The notes under the pieces are model-generated. The model was given only the letters and a program-made list of their open reading frames with translations, was not told the origin of the DNA and did no database searches. A stretch of DNA of 64,000 bases from Clostridiales bacterium UBA1774. GTDB taxonomy: Bacteria; Bacillota; Clostridia; Oscillospirales; Oscillospiraceae. Made by a program: the position numbers and the translations under genes. Shown here one piece after another: positions 8,211 to 17,393 of the stretch (its first letter is position 1; every line of letters begins with the position of its first letter). The DNA lies in assembly GCA_002314635.1 (NCBI GenBank), contig DCGQ01000025.1:1118-65117 (forward strand), read 5' to 3'.

Positions 8211-9734
8211 TCACTTGATAAAACGATATGCGAAGAGGGTCTCGATCGGATTGTCGGCTTTCGCATTCTCCATCATGGTGTCGTACTGGTCATTGGCCAT
8301 CAGGTTCTTTGCGATTTCCAGATTGTACTGCTCACCGCGTTCCATGGGATAGATCACATAGTAATATCCGTCGCTGTAGAAGCTGCGAACATCGCCCACT
8401 GTGGTATCATCCGCAAAGATATATGCTTCCACCTCGGCGGCGGCCAGCTGCCCCAGAACTACATCGCTGTAAAGGCCATCCTCAACACCGGCCTCGTCAT
8501 AGGTGTTGGCCAGCTCGATGAAGTTTTCTTCGGTGGGATCGGCGTTGTAGGCTTCCATGATCATACTAACCGTGTTCTCAGCTTCGGTGCGGGTCGCATC
8601 CGTAACCTCGCCGCTTTCTTCATCGGTGGCAACCTGAATGGTGATGCCGCGAATCTCAGCCATTTTGTAGTCATTGCCGCAGCGATCCAGGAACAGAAGA
8701 ACGGTGTAGCTGTCGGTTCCGCTGATGATGGTGCTGTCGCCTTCTGCACGGTCCTGAGACGTGAGCCAGGTCTTCCATTCCTCGTTGGAAATACCGCTGG
8801 GACTGGCATACCGAACCAGACAGGCATCGTCATCCGCGTAATCTGCCTTCTCCTCCTCAGGGGCATACAGACGAACTGCATCGGCAAAGGCAACCTGATC
8901 GTGTGCGCCGGCGATTTCGTTGGCAGTAGTTCTGGCAATATCCAGAGCTGCATCGGCATCAATACCGTTTTCGTCATCGGGCGTGCTCACAACGGTGTAG
9001 GCCATATAGGTGATGGCATCATACTCATCCCGCACACCGTCATAATAGCTGATCAGTTCGTCTTCCGTGTAGGAGTTCATCCAGGTGTCAGCCAGATACT
9101 GGCTGTAATAGGTGGCATAATAGGACTTTTCCAGCAGCTCACGCAGCCGGTTCTCGGTGATGCCCTTGCCGTAGAGGGCACGAAGGTAAGAGCGGTAATC
9201 GGAATACCCATTGCTGGCGGCGGCGCTCTTCAGGCTCTCAATGTTGGCATCGATCTCGCTGATCTGCTCACTGGAAAGACTCCAGCCCTCGGCCTTCGCC
9301 GCATTGGTCAGAATCGTCATCTGCTGCAGCTGGCTCTGGGCATATTCTTCAAAGTAGTCATCCCAGGTCACACCTTCGGCATAATACTGCTCATCCAGCG
9401 GGGTTTCGGGATTCAGCAGCAGGCTGGCATAATCACCATAGGTATTCGCAATGCTTGAATAGGTGTTATAATAGGTGTTATAATACTCATAGTTCACATC
9501 GGCTGCGGTATATTTCTCGCTGCCGACCTTCAGTGCCGCAACCCCGGTATAGAACAGGTTGGAATTGAACACCACGGCAACCACAAGCAGCACAACAATC
9601 ACGACAACCGCAGCGGTTGTAATGATACGTTTCCGTTTCAGATTCTTTTTGTTGGTCTTTGCGCGAACCTGACGCTTTTCCACGCCGTCCGCTCTTTCTT
9701 CAAAACGCTTTTTCTTCTCTCTGGAAGCACTCAT
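8211..9734 (-). CDS. Membrane-anchored SurA/PrsA-like folding factor
   Basis: This 507-residue protein has a Lys/Arg-rich cytoplasmic start (SREKKKRFEERADG), a single membrane segment (about residues 38-58, ITTAAVVVIVVLLVVAVVF) and a large extracytoplasmic part. The outer part is helical and Tyr/Glu-rich, like the SurA N-terminal chaperone domain, followed by a region that may be a degenerate parvulin domain. It probably assists folding of secreted proteins. The start is ATG 9734, with AAAGGA upstream. The longer frame to 9797 is excluded because its ATG lies at the predicted transcription start of the promoter at 9800-9828. It has its own terminator. Confidence 0.75.
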   Translation of the reverse strand: MSASREKKKRFEERADGVEKRQVRAKTNKKNLKRKRIITTAAVVVIVVLLVVAVVFNSNLFYTGVAALKVGSEKYTAADVNYEYYNTYYNTYSSIANTYGDYASLLLNPETPLDEQYYAEGVTWDDYFEEYAQSQLQQMTILTNAAKAEGWSLSSEQISEIDANIESLKSAAASNGYSDYRSYLRALYGKGITENRLRELLEKSYYATYYSQYLADTWMNSYTEDELISYYDGVRDEYDAITYMAYTVVSTPDDENGIDADAALDIARTTANEIAGAHDQVAFADAVRLYAPEEEKADYADDDACLVRYASPSGISNEEWKTWLTSQDRAEGDSTIISGTDSYTVLLFLDRCGNDYKMAEIRGITIQVATDEESGEVTDATRTEAENTVSMIMEAYNADPTEENFIELANTYDEAGVEDGLYSDVVLGQLAAAEVEAYIFADDTTVGDVRSFYSDGYYYVIYPMERGEQYNLEIAKNLMANDQYDTMMENAKADNPIETLFAYRFIK

Positions 9735-9799
9735 GATTAACCATTCCTTTGTCACATATACTTGATTCTTTGCATCCGTTTTCGGGGCATAGCTCATAT

Positions 9800-9828
9800 A
9801 TTATAATCGTTTATGTTTCTGATTGCAA
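9800..9828 (-). promoter_or_regulatory. SigA-type promoter of the SurA-like gene
   Basis: On the minus strand TTGCAA (9828-9823) and TATAAT (9805-9800) are separated by 17 bases. Confidence 0.85.
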
Positions 9829-9894
9829 GAGGATAACTGATTTCCTTAATGTGAAATTTGCATGAATCCTGCAAAAACTGACAGGAATTTCCCC

Positions 9895-9923
9895 TTGCAA
9901 TTTTGTGCAAACTGTGGTATCTT
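9895..9923 (+). promoter_or_regulatory. Promoter of the 6S-like RNA
   Basis: TTGCAA (9895-9900) and TATCTT (9918-9923) are 17 bases apart. Transcription would begin near 9930, in a stretch without a plausible gene. Confidence 0.7.
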
Positions 9924-9929
9924 ACAACT

Positions 9930-10243
9930 GCAGAGCAAAAGAGATGATCTTTTCTTCTGTACCTGCGGTGTTCGTGATGGACTCCTTTAGAACCCACATC
10001 ACTTTAACGGGATGCCGGGCTCTTGCCGTGAATTGCAGGCCTCCCTGTTTCTCCCAGCCATTGGCCGGAGTTGCAGGATGTTGGAAGCAGCGAAGCAGCA
10101 AGGCGGCGACCCACCTGCCGTCTGTGCAGGTTATAAACGGGTTCACACGGCACATGCGGGCTACCGGTGAAACACCGGTCTGCACAAAAGCAGCGGTAAA
10201 ATGAACCGAACATGGGGATGCCAGTCGGCATCCCCATGTTTTC
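9930..10243 (+). ncRNA. ssrS: Probable 6S RNA
   Basis: This 310-base stretch has its own promoter and a strong terminator but no credible reading frame. The segment CTGCGGTGTTCGTGATGG near 9964 resembles the conserved start of 6S RNA, and TACCTGC near 9961 can pair with GCAGCGGTA near 10190 to close a long rod. Further hairpins include GTGATG/CATCAC around 9974-10002 and ACCGGTGAAACACCGGT at 10163-10179. 6S RNA binds the housekeeping RNA polymerase in stationary phase. The family call rests on pattern memory; a covariance search for RF00013 would decide it. Other long structured RNAs (RNase P, tmRNA, SRP) were considered, but their signature motifs are absent. Confidence 0.6.
10210..10243 (+). 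terminator. Terminator of the 6S-like RNA
   Basis: Arms 10210-10222 and 10227-10239 pair perfectly over 13 bases with loop AGTC, then TTTTCTT follows. Confidence 0.92.
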
Positions 10244-10256
10244 TTGTCATGGTATC

Positions 10257-10571
10257 TCAGTCGGCGTCTTCATCATCTGCGAAGAGCTGCTCCATGAATT
10301 TTGCGTAGAGCCGTTCCATCAGATCGTCATCCTCAATGGTTTCCAGAAGTTCCTCACCGTTCTCTTCTACCACGCGGAACAGGATCATTTCATAGGGTTC
10401 CTCTTCGTCCTCGCTTACCGGCAGAAATGCGCGGTATTCCTGACCTTCGAACTCAATGCTGTCAAGCTGTTCCAGCTCATATTCCTGGCCGTCCTCATCG
10501 GTAATCACAATAAAATCGTCACCGTATTCGGTTTCTTCTTCGCTGCGCGGCAGATTCTGATTATCTTCCAT
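10257..10571 (-). CDS. DUF1292 (UPF0473/YrzB) family protein
   Basis: This is a 104-residue very acidic cytoplasmic protein, with motifs FIVITDEDGQEYELEQLD and EYRAFLPV typical of the DUF1292 family. Its molecular role is unknown. In Bacillus and many clostridia relatives lie beside ireB/ruvX/alaS; here ireB is far away (41.7 kb), so that block is split. The start is ATG 10571 with AAAGGGG upstream; the frame to 10682 extends past the promoter. The minus-strand promoter at 10606-10634 fits this start. Confidence 0.85.
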   Translation of the reverse strand: MEDNQNLPRSEEETEYGDDFIVITDEDGQEYELEQLDSIEFEGQEYRAFLPVSEDEEEPYEMILFRVVEENGEELLETIEDDDLMERLYAKFMEQLFADDEDAD

Positions 10572-10605
10572 GGACACAGTCCCCTTTCTTTTCCGATATG
10601 TGATG

Positions 10606-10634
10606 ATTGTAAACGATTCAGAGGCAAACCGCAA
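10606..10634 (-). promoter_or_regulatory. Promoter of the DUF1292 gene
   Basis: On the minus strand TTGCGG (10634-10629), a 17-base spacer and TACAAT (10611-10606). Confidence 0.7.
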
Positions 10635-10688
10635 TAGGAGGAAAAAACTTTTTATGAACAGCCTGACAAAAGGTTTACGCATTCTTCA

Positions 10689-10718
10689 TTGACAGGCACC
10701 GCCATTTCGGTATATATT
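10689..10718 (+). promoter_or_regulatory. Promoter of the penicillin-binding protein gene
   Basis: TTGACA at 10689-10694 is followed by TATATT at 10713-10718 (18-base spacer), or TATATA two bases earlier (16). Confidence 0.75.
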
Positions 10719-10742
10719 AGGAAATCACGGAGGTGATTCCAT

Positions 10743-13571
10743 TTGACTGACAAGTCTCCCGGCAAAGCCAAACGCATTGCAAAAGAATCCGCTGTGGGAA
10801 CCGGGCGGGTTTTTGGCCGCGTGATCGGTCTGGTTCTGAAGATCGCGGTGACCGCTGTCCTGATTGCGATCTGCACCGGATTTCTGTTTGTGGTGATATT
10901 TTCCGCCTATGTCAAGAACACATTATCCGACGAGCTTACCGTCACACTCAGCGAGTTTAATCTGAACCAGACCAGTACCATTTACTATCAGGACAAGACC
11001 ACCGGCGAATATCAGGTTCTGGAACAGCTCAGCGGTCTGGGCGGCGACCGGCAATGGGTGAATTACGAGGATCTGAACCCATGGTTTGAAAAAGCCGCCG
11101 TTGCCATTGAGGACCATCGTTTCTATGAGCACTATGGTGTGGACTGGTACCGTACCTTCGGCGCTTTCTACACCGTGTTTTTCAGTGATTCGGACAGTGT
11201 GTTCGGCGGCTCCACCCTGACCCAGCAGCTGCTGAAAAACACAACACAATATGACGATGTCACCGTCATGCGAAAGCTGACGGAGATCTTCCGGGCGCTG
11301 GAGTTGGAAAAGAACTACACCAAGGAAGAAATCGTAGAATGGTATTTGAACTATGTCTATTTCGGCAATCGCTGCAAGGGCGTTCAGGCCGCCGCGCTGA
11401 AGTATTTCGGCAAGGATCAGAGCGAACTGACCGCGGCCGAATGTGCCTGCATCATCGGCATTACCAATAACCCCAGTGCCTATGACCCATATCTGCATCC
11501 TGTAGCCAACAAGACCCGGCAGGAGACGATTCTGGATCAGATGTACGAGCAGGGCTATATTGCGACGAAAGCCGAGTGCGAAATCCAGAAAGCGCAGAAT
11601 CTTTCCTTCGGCTCCACAAAGAGCGATGACGAAAACCTTACCGGCACACAGGACAGCGTGACCAGTTGGTATGTTGACGCACTGATCGAAGATGTGATTC
11701 AGGATCTGATGGTTCTGAAGGATGTGGATTACGATACGGCAGAAACCCTACTGTTCAACGCCGGCTATAAAATCTATTCCTGTATCGATATGGGTGTTCA
11801 GGATATTGTCGACGATGTCTACTCCACAGTGGACAACCTGCCCACCGGTTATCGAAAGTCCTCTACGCAGGATCTGCAGAGTTCCATTGTCGTCATGGAT
11901 CCCTATACCGGCGACATTCTGGGTCTCAGCGGCGGTCTCGGCGGAAAGGAAGGCAGCCGCATTTTCAACCGTGCCACTCAGATGAAGCGCAGTCCCGGCA
12001 GTACCATCAAGCCGCTGGCTTCCTACTCTCTGTGTCTGGATAAGGGACTGGTCTGGCCATGGACGATTTTTGATGACAGTGACCTGGTCAAGCTGAAGGG
12101 CACGGACTGGTATCCCAATAACGATGACTCGCAGAATGAAGGCGGCGTTACGCTCCGTTACGCGCTGCAGGTCTCCATCAACACGGTGGCCGCGCAGATG
12201 ATCGACATGCTTACCCCGCAGGTCAGCTACGATCATCTGGTAAACAAGCTGGGTATGACCCATCTGGTTGACGGCGAAAACGGCTACAGTGATATCAGCT
12301 ATGCGGGCATGGCGCTGGGTCAGCTTTCCTACGGTGAGACCGTTCGGGAGATGTGTCAGGCCTATACCATTTTCTGCAATGACGGCATTTATACAGAGGG
12401 CCGCACCTACAGTCGGATCGAAGATTCCACCGGCAAGCTTCTTTATGAAAACGAACCGGAAAGTCATGTTGCCATCAGCGAAACCACCGCGTATTATATG
12501 ACAGACATGCTCTGCAATGCGGTAAACCGCGGCACCGGCTGGCTGAGCAAATTCGGCAGTATGTCGATTGCAGGCAAGTCCGGCGGCTCCAACGACTGGA
12601 ATGACCGCTGGTTCATCGCCTACACGCCCTATCTGCTGGCCGCCTGTTGGACAGGCTATGACATCCCCCAGAACATGGGTTCCTCCAACCCCGCCACCGG
12701 TATGTGGAAACAGGTCATGGAACGGGTTCACTCCTATCTGGGCTACGAGGATACCACCTTCCCCACCCCGGATGGCATGAAGCGTGTGACCATCTGCTGT
12801 GATACCGGTCTGCTGGCTACGGAGGCCTGTCAGCACGAGATCCGCGGCGACCGTACCATGACGCTGTATATGAACCCGGAGGACATTCCCACCAGCGTCT
12901 GTCAGGCTCATGTATATACCACGGTCTGCAAGGAAAGCATGGATGCCATCGGCCCCCAGTGTCCCGATTCCTGTAAGGCAACCTACAGCGTACTGGACAC
13001 CTCAAAATACAACGGAAAATTGACTTTGCCGCTGTATTTTAAAAACGGCGTCTACCCTCGAAGCCTGTCCCACGGCAGCTATTCCTCTGATGCAGCCTAC
13101 CAGGCAGCGAAGCAGGCTCTGGAGAAAAAAATCGCCAGTGCAACGCATTATGTTTTGCAGGACATGGTGTCCTGCAGGGTTCACAACATCGACCCGGTTT
13201 CCGGCTGGTATATCGAATCGGTTCACGGTTATCTGATCAATCCCACAACCGGAATGTATTACGATATCGAACGGGATATTCTGATTGACCAGTATTCCAT
13301 GAAGCAGGTAGATTGGCTGACCGGTTATCTGCTGGATGAAAACGGGAACTATATAGATCCCATGACCGGCGATTTCGTGACGCTGACGGAGGAACAGCTG
13401 GCGCAGTACACCACACCCAAGTACAATCGTCCCACCGGTTACGGTACGCCTGCACCGGTCATTCCGCCCACCCCGACGGATTCTCCGGATCCGACGGAAT
13501 CTCCGACGCCGGAGGAGAATCCCACCCCGGATCCTCCCGATGAAGGAAATCCGGACGACCTCACATACTGA
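10743..13571 (+). CDS. Class A penicillin-binding protein (PBP1A family)
   Basis: This 942-residue bifunctional enzyme builds peptidoglycan outside the membrane. It has a short basic cytoplasmic head, one membrane span (about residues 28-55), a glycosyltransferase domain (about 110-270) with EDHRFYEHYGVD and GGSTLTQQLLKN, and a transpeptidase domain. The transpeptidase motifs are STIK (about residue 420), SIN (about 480) and KSGG (about 610). A 200-residue extension follows, ending in a Pro/Thr/Glu-rich tail that may span or bind the wall. The start is TTG at 10743, eight bases after GGAGGTGATT. The gene is monocistronic between a good promoter and a hairpin terminator. Confidence 0.95.
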   Translation: MTDKSPGKAKRIAKESAVGTGRVFGRVIGLVLKIAVTAVLIAICTGFLFVVIFSAYVKNTLSDELTVTLSEFNLNQTSTIYYQDKTTGEYQVLEQLSGLGGDRQWVNYEDLNPWFEKAAVAIEDHRFYEHYGVDWYRTFGAFYTVFFSDSDSVFGGSTLTQQLLKNTTQYDDVTVMRKLTEIFRALELEKNYTKEEIVEWYLNYVYFGNRCKGVQAAALKYFGKDQSELTAAECACIIGITNNPSAYDPYLHPVANKTRQETILDQMYEQGYIATKAECEIQKAQNLSFGSTKSDDENLTGTQDSVTSWYVDALIEDVIQDLMVLKDVDYDTAETLLFNAGYKIYSCIDMGVQDIVDDVYSTVDNLPTGYRKSSTQDLQSSIVVMDPYTGDILGLSGGLGGKEGSRIFNRATQMKRSPGSTIKPLASYSLCLDKGLVWPWTIFDDSDLVKLKGTDWYPNNDDSQNEGGVTLRYALQVSINTVAAQMIDMLTPQVSYDHLVNKLGMTHLVDGENGYSDISYAGMALGQLSYGETVREMCQAYTIFCNDGIYTEGRTYSRIEDSTGKLLYENEPESHVAISETTAYYMTDMLCNAVNRGTGWLSKFGSMSIAGKSGGSNDWNDRWFIAYTPYLLAACWTGYDIPQNMGSSNPATGMWKQVMERVHSYLGYEDTTFPTPDGMKRVTICCDTGLLATEACQHEIRGDRTMTLYMNPEDIPTSVCQAHVYTTVCKESMDAIGPQCPDSCKATYSVLDTSKYNGKLTLPLYFKNGVYPRSLSHGSYSSDAAYQAAKQALEKKIASATHYVLQDMVSCRVHNIDPVSGWYIESVHGYLINPTTGMYYDIERDILIDQYSMKQVDWLTGYLLDENGNYIDPMTGDFVTLTEEQLAQYTTPKYNRPTGYGTPAPVIPPTPTDSPDPTESPTPEENPTPDPPDEGNPDDLTY

Positions 13572-13575
13572 CAAA

Positions 13576-13613
13576 CATACCGCCGCCTGCCCGTGCAGAC
13601 GGCGGTATGCTGT
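13576..13613 (+). terminator. Terminator of the penicillin-binding protein gene
   Basis: Arms CATACCGCCG (13576-13585) and CGGCGGTATG (13600-13609) pair fully; only a short T tract follows, so efficiency is uncertain. Confidence 0.7.
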
Positions 13614-13623
13614 TTCCAGACAG

Positions 13624-13652
13624 AAAAATCCCCCTGCTTTCGCAGAGGGATT
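13624..13652 (-). terminator. Terminator of the serC-serA operon
   Basis: On the minus strand AATCCCTCTGC and GCAGGGGGATT flank a GAAA-type loop, followed by TTTTC. Confidence 0.88.
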
Positions 13653-13663
13653 AGACTTTTAAC

Positions 13664-14785
13664 TCAAAGGGTACGAACCCGAATCACACCGGGAATGGCT
13701 TTCAGTGCTTCCGCATCAAAAGCGGTATCCGCATCGGCCAGAACGACCTTCCATGCACCGCGGGTCTTCTCCGCCGTCGCAATCGCGGGAATCTGAAGTG
13801 CCGCATCCGCCTTTGCAATTACCACGGCGCGGTACTTTCCGCTGCGCTCCATGCTGATATTCGGAAGATTGACGCTGTTCACAATGTCTCCCTGCAGCAG
13901 ATAGCGGCTCACCTGATCGGCAGCCATCACAGCGCAGTTGTCTTCGCTTTCCGGCGTGCTGGCACCCAGATGGGGAATCGCCACGCAGCCTGCCATCTTC
14001 ACGGTACTGCCGTTGGGGAAATCGGTCACATAACGGGCAACCTTACCGGCAGCCAGAGCAGCTTCCATATCCGCGTCTGCCACCAGCTCCCCACGGGCAA
14101 TGTTGATAATACGGACACCGTCCTTCATTTTGCCGATGGTTTCGGCACAGATGGTGTTGGCGGTATCTTTCGTATAGGGCAGATGGAGAGAAATATAATC
14201 GCTGCGTGCATACAGGTCGTTCAAATCGGATACGATTTCAGCCGTGCCCAGCAGCTGCTGACGAAGCGCATCGGACAGGTAGGGGTCATAACCCAGCACG
14301 GTCATGCCCAGTGCTGCGGCAGCCTTGGCGACCTTGGCGCCTACATTGCCCAGACCGATCAGGCCCAGCGTTTTTCCCATCAGCTCCGGTCCCACAAACG
14401 CGGACTTTCCTTTTTCCACCAGAGCGGCAACCTGATCACCCTGATCGGCAATGGTTCTGCACCAGTCGATGCCGCCGATCACATCGCGGGATGCAAGGAT
14501 CAGCGCACAGACCGCCAGTTCCTTGACTGCGTTGGCATTGGCGCCGGGGGTATTGAACACCACAACGCCCTTGGCCGCGTAATCCTCCACGGGGATGTTA
14601 TTGTAGCCTGCACCGGCACGGGCCACGCACTCCAAAGCGGGGTTAGGCTCATAATCCAGCATCTTCGCACTGCGTACCAGAATTGCTTCCGGATTCTCCG
14701 CAGCATCATCCACTGTAAAGTAATTGCCATCCAGTCGGTTCAGACCGACACCGGCAATCTTATTCAAAGTCTTAACGGTAAACAT
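13664..14785 (-). CDS. serA: D-3-phosphoglycerate dehydrogenase
   Basis: This 373-residue enzyme oxidises 3-phosphoglycerate with NAD to 3-phosphohydroxypyruvate, the first step of serine synthesis. The NAD fold is marked by LGLIGLGNVGAKVA (about residue 140). Active-site residues are the arginine in NIARGELV and the histidine in IPHLGASTPESE. The C-terminus (RAVVIAKADAA onward) looks like a short ACT-type regulatory domain. The length suits the compact clostridial form rather than the 530-residue type. ATG 14785 is chosen because AAAGGGG precedes it and it lies 16 bases after the serC stop. The two genes form an operon. Confidence 0.93.
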   Translation of the reverse strand: MFTVKTLNKIAGVGLNRLDGNYFTVDDAAENPEAILVRSAKMLDYEPNPALECVARAGAGYNNIPVEDYAAKGVVVFNTPGANANAVKELAVCALILASRDVIGGIDWCRTIADQGDQVAALVEKGKSAFVGPELMGKTLGLIGLGNVGAKVAKAAAALGMTVLGYDPYLSDALRQQLLGTAEIVSDLNDLYARSDYISLHLPYTKDTANTICAETIGKMKDGVRIINIARGELVADADMEAALAAGKVARYVTDFPNGSTVKMAGCVAIPHLGASTPESEDNCAVMAADQVSRYLLQGDIVNSVNLPNISMERSGKYRAVVIAKADAALQIPAIATAEKTRGAWKVVLADADTAFDAEALKAIPGVIRVRTL

Positions 14786-14801
14786 TTCAATATATCCCCT
14801 T

Positions 14802-15890
14802 TTATCCCTGTTTTTCAAACTCTACCATGTACTCGGCCAAAGCCTTCACACCTTCCACCGGCATGGCGTTATAGATGGAAGCACGCATACCGCCAACGCT
14901 GCGGTGGCCTCCCACGTTCTCGATACCGGCAGCTTTTGCACCGGCGACGAAGCGCTTGTCAACCTCCGGGTCCCCGGTCACAAACGTGACATTCATAAAG
15001 CTGCGGGAATCCTTTTCTGCACAGCCCTTATACAGACTGCTCTTGTCAATGACATCATACAGGATCTTGCTGCGCTCCCGCTTCAATGCTTCCATGGCGG
15101 GAATGCCGCCCATTTTTTCAACCCACTTCAGCATCAGACCCATCATATAGATGCACCAGCAGGGAGGCGTATTATGCATACTGTCGCCCTTGATCATGGT
15201 CGGGTAATCCAGCATGACAGGCGTGCAGGGCAGTGCGGTTCCCAGATAATCCTTGTTCACGAAAACGGTGGTCACACCGGCAGGAGCCATGTTCTTCTGT
15301 GCGCCGGCGAAAACCAGCGCATATTTCTCCCAATCCACAAAACGGGTCAGAATGTCGGAGGACATATCCGCCACCAGCGGCACACCGGCAGGCGTTTCCG
15401 GGGTGTACTGCCACTCGGTACCGTAGATCGTATTATTCGCGCAATAATAGAAGTAGGACGCATCCTCACGGATTTTCAATGCGGACTGAGCGGGAATATA
15501 GGTATGGTTTCTATCCTTGGAGGAAGCGGAGACGGCAATATCACCGTACTTCTTTGCTTCGTCCGCAGCTTTGGTGGCAAAGGAACCGGTCAGCGCGTAG
15601 TCGGCCTTGCCGGTACGGGTGATGAAGTTCATGGGAACCATGGCAAACTGCATGGTAGCGCCGCCCTGCAGGAACAGGATCTCGAAATTGTCCGGCACCT
15701 TCATCAGTCTGCGGAGGGTATCCTTGGTCTCCTCAAAAACGGAAAGGAAAGCCTTACTTCGATGGCTCATCTCCATAATTGACATGCCTGAAGATCGAAA
15801 GTTCATGATCTCAGAACCAGCCTGAGCAAGTACTTCTTCCGGCATGGTGGAGGGGCCTGCTGCGAAGTTAAAAACACGATTTGCTTCCAT
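14802..15890 (-). CDS. serC: Phosphoserine aminotransferase
   Basis: This 362-residue PLP enzyme converts 3-phosphohydroxypyruvate and glutamate to phosphoserine. It starts NFAAGPSTMPEEVL, has the phosphate-binding HRSKAF motif and FLQGGATMQFAMVPMN, and the PLP lysine is in FAGAQKNMAPAG (about residue 197). The ATG at 15890 is preceded by AAAGGAAGG. A near-perfect promoter drives it, and serA follows directly. No phosphoserine phosphatase gene is in the window. Confidence 0.96.
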   Translation of the reverse strand: MEANRVFNFAAGPSTMPEEVLAQAGSEIMNFRSSGMSIMEMSHRSKAFLSVFEETKDTLRRLMKVPDNFEILFLQGGATMQFAMVPMNFITRTGKADYALTGSFATKAADEAKKYGDIAVSASSKDRNHTYIPAQSALKIREDASYFYYCANNTIYGTEWQYTPETPAGVPLVADMSSDILTRFVDWEKYALVFAGAQKNMAPAGVTTVFVNKDYLGTALPCTPVMLDYPTMIKGDSMHNTPPCWCIYMMGLMLKWVEKMGGIPAMEALKRERSKILYDVIDKSSLYKGCAEKDSRSFMNVTFVTGDPEVDKRFVAGAKAAGIENVGGHRSVGGMRASIYNAMPVEGVKALAEYMVEFEKQG

Positions 15891-15962
15891 GTTGTTGCCT
15901 TCCTTTATTTATGTATTCTTACCACTGCCCATCGCGCGGATGGTTTGGTGTTGATTTAATGA

Positions 15963-15991
15963 ATTATAAGGGCAACCATGTGCAATGTCAA
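15963..15991 (-). promoter_or_regulatory. Consensus promoter of serC-serA
   Basis: On the minus strand TTGACA (15991-15986), 17 bases, TATAAT (15968-15963), an exact consensus match. Confidence 0.93.
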
Positions 15992-16019
15992 TCCTTTTCT
16001 ATTGGACATTACGCTGTTT

Positions 16020-17261
16020 TTACAATGTTTCCACAAGGAGTTTTCCGTTTTTTACGCCGATAATCCGAACCTCACATACATCGCCTTCCCGGTCAGGCAG
16101 CATTTCCGTCTCACAGTAGTTGGGAGTATGGCCCTGTCTGCTTTCAAACAGGACGGACTGCACCGTTCCTACCTGTGCCTGCAGAAATTCCTGCTCCCAG
16201 CGATCCGCACGGCGAATTGCTTCTCTGGCCCGCTCCTCCCGGAGCGCCTTGGGAACACTGTCCGGCATCTGAGCCGCTCTGGTTCCCTTCCGTTCCGAAT
16301 AGGGAAACACATGCACATGGCTGAATCGGCATCTGTCCAGAAACTCCAGTGTTTGCTGAAACTCCGTTTCCGTTTCGCCGGGGAAGCCGGTGATCAGATC
16401 CGTGGTAATACCGCAGCCGGGGAACCACTTTCGCAGCAGTACCACGCTCTCATAAAAACGCTCTGTATCGTATTTTCTTCCCATCCGATGCAGCGTTTCG
16501 TCGCAGCCGGACTGCATACTCAGATGGAAGTGGGGGCACAGCCGTTCCAGTCCGCTGAGTCTTTCGCAAAACTCCGTATCAATGACCCTCGGTTCCAGAG
16601 AGCCCAGCCGGATCCGCAGCTCCGGTGCTGCTTTTGTCACGGTCTCGATCAGCTCCGCCAGTCCGTATTGGTAGGAAGCCAGTTCAATCCCGGTCAGCGT
16701 CAGTTCCCGAACCTGCGTATGGCTTAGCTGCGCCGCCTGCCTTGCCGCTTCCTCCAGAGGAAGGCTGCGGATCGGCCCTCTCAGATATGGAATGATACAG
16801 TAAGCGCAGAAATTGACACAGCCATCCTCTACCTTCATATATGCCCGGGTCCGTCCCTCCAGCTTCGCGGGAGGCAGCGGCTCAAAGCTGCGCCGATGCA
16901 GCGGCACATCCAGTGTTTCCACAGGAGCGGAAGCAGAAAGGGATTCCATTGCATCCAGAAACGGCAGCCGCGGTCCGCTGCCGCCGATCAGTTCCGCACC
17001 GCAGGCTCTTGCTTCGTCCGGCTCCGCCTGCGGCCAGCAACCGCAGACAGCCAGTCTGGCAGCAGGCCAGTCCTTTTTCAGCCGCCGGGCGGTCTGCCGG
17101 GATTTTCTGGCGCTTTCTGCTGTCACGGCACAGCCGTTTACAACTACCACGTCCGGATTTTCCGTCACGATCTGATGACCGCGCCGTTTCAGTTCCTGTT
17201 CCATTGCCGCCGTTTCAAATTGGTTGCAGCGGCAGCCAAGTGTCGTAAATAGGACTCTCAT
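16020..17261 (-). CDS. mtaB: tRNA t6A37 methylthiotransferase MtaB
   Basis: This 413-residue radical-SAM enzyme adds a methylthio group to t6A at position 37 of tRNA. The N-terminal domain has the three cysteines of the auxiliary cluster (TLGCRCNQFE, VNGCAVT, VCGCWPQ). The radical-SAM triad is CVNFCAYC near residue 140. A TRAM-like beta domain closes the protein. The MtaB rather than MiaB/RimO assignment rests on the LGCRxNQFE start and length. I chose ATG 17261, which has AAGGAAAA upstream, over the GTG at 17279. It diverges from the cysteine desulfurase gene. Confidence 0.9.
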   Translation of the reverse strand: MRVLFTTLGCRCNQFETAAMEQELKRRGHQIVTENPDVVVVNGCAVTAESARKSRQTARRLKKDWPAARLAVCGCWPQAEPDEARACGAELIGGSGPRLPFLDAMESLSASAPVETLDVPLHRRSFEPLPPAKLEGRTRAYMKVEDGCVNFCAYCIIPYLRGPIRSLPLEEAARQAAQLSHTQVRELTLTGIELASYQYGLAELIETVTKAAPELRIRLGSLEPRVIDTEFCERLSGLERLCPHFHLSMQSGCDETLHRMGRKYDTERFYESVVLLRKWFPGCGITTDLITGFPGETETEFQQTLEFLDRCRFSHVHVFPYSERKGTRAAQMPDSVPKALREERAREAIRRADRWEQEFLQAQVGTVQSVLFESRQGHTPNYCETEMLPDREGDVCEVRIIGVKNGKLLVETL

Positions 17262-17319
17262 CTTATTTTCCTTATCCACTTCAGTTTTGGGTTTTCACGG
17301 TTCCCTTTGAAAACCGCCC

Positions 17320-17348
17320 TTGCATTGGGAAAGCGTTTTGATTATACT
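17320..17348 (+). promoter_or_regulatory. Promoter of the cysteine desulfurase gene
   Basis: TTGCAT (17320-17325), 17 bases, TATACT (17343-17348). The longer reading frame from 17307 starts upstream of this promoter and is therefore not used. Confidence 0.75.
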
Positions 17349-17393
17349 GCTATCTGCAACATGAAGTCAATTCCAACGGAGGAACCATATACA

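Noticed and set aside
10653..10691. A 12-codon frame after a TAGGAGG-like site, a possible leader peptide
   Set aside because: The promoter of the penicillin-binding protein gene overlaps its end and starts transcription downstream of it, so it would not be on that mRNA.
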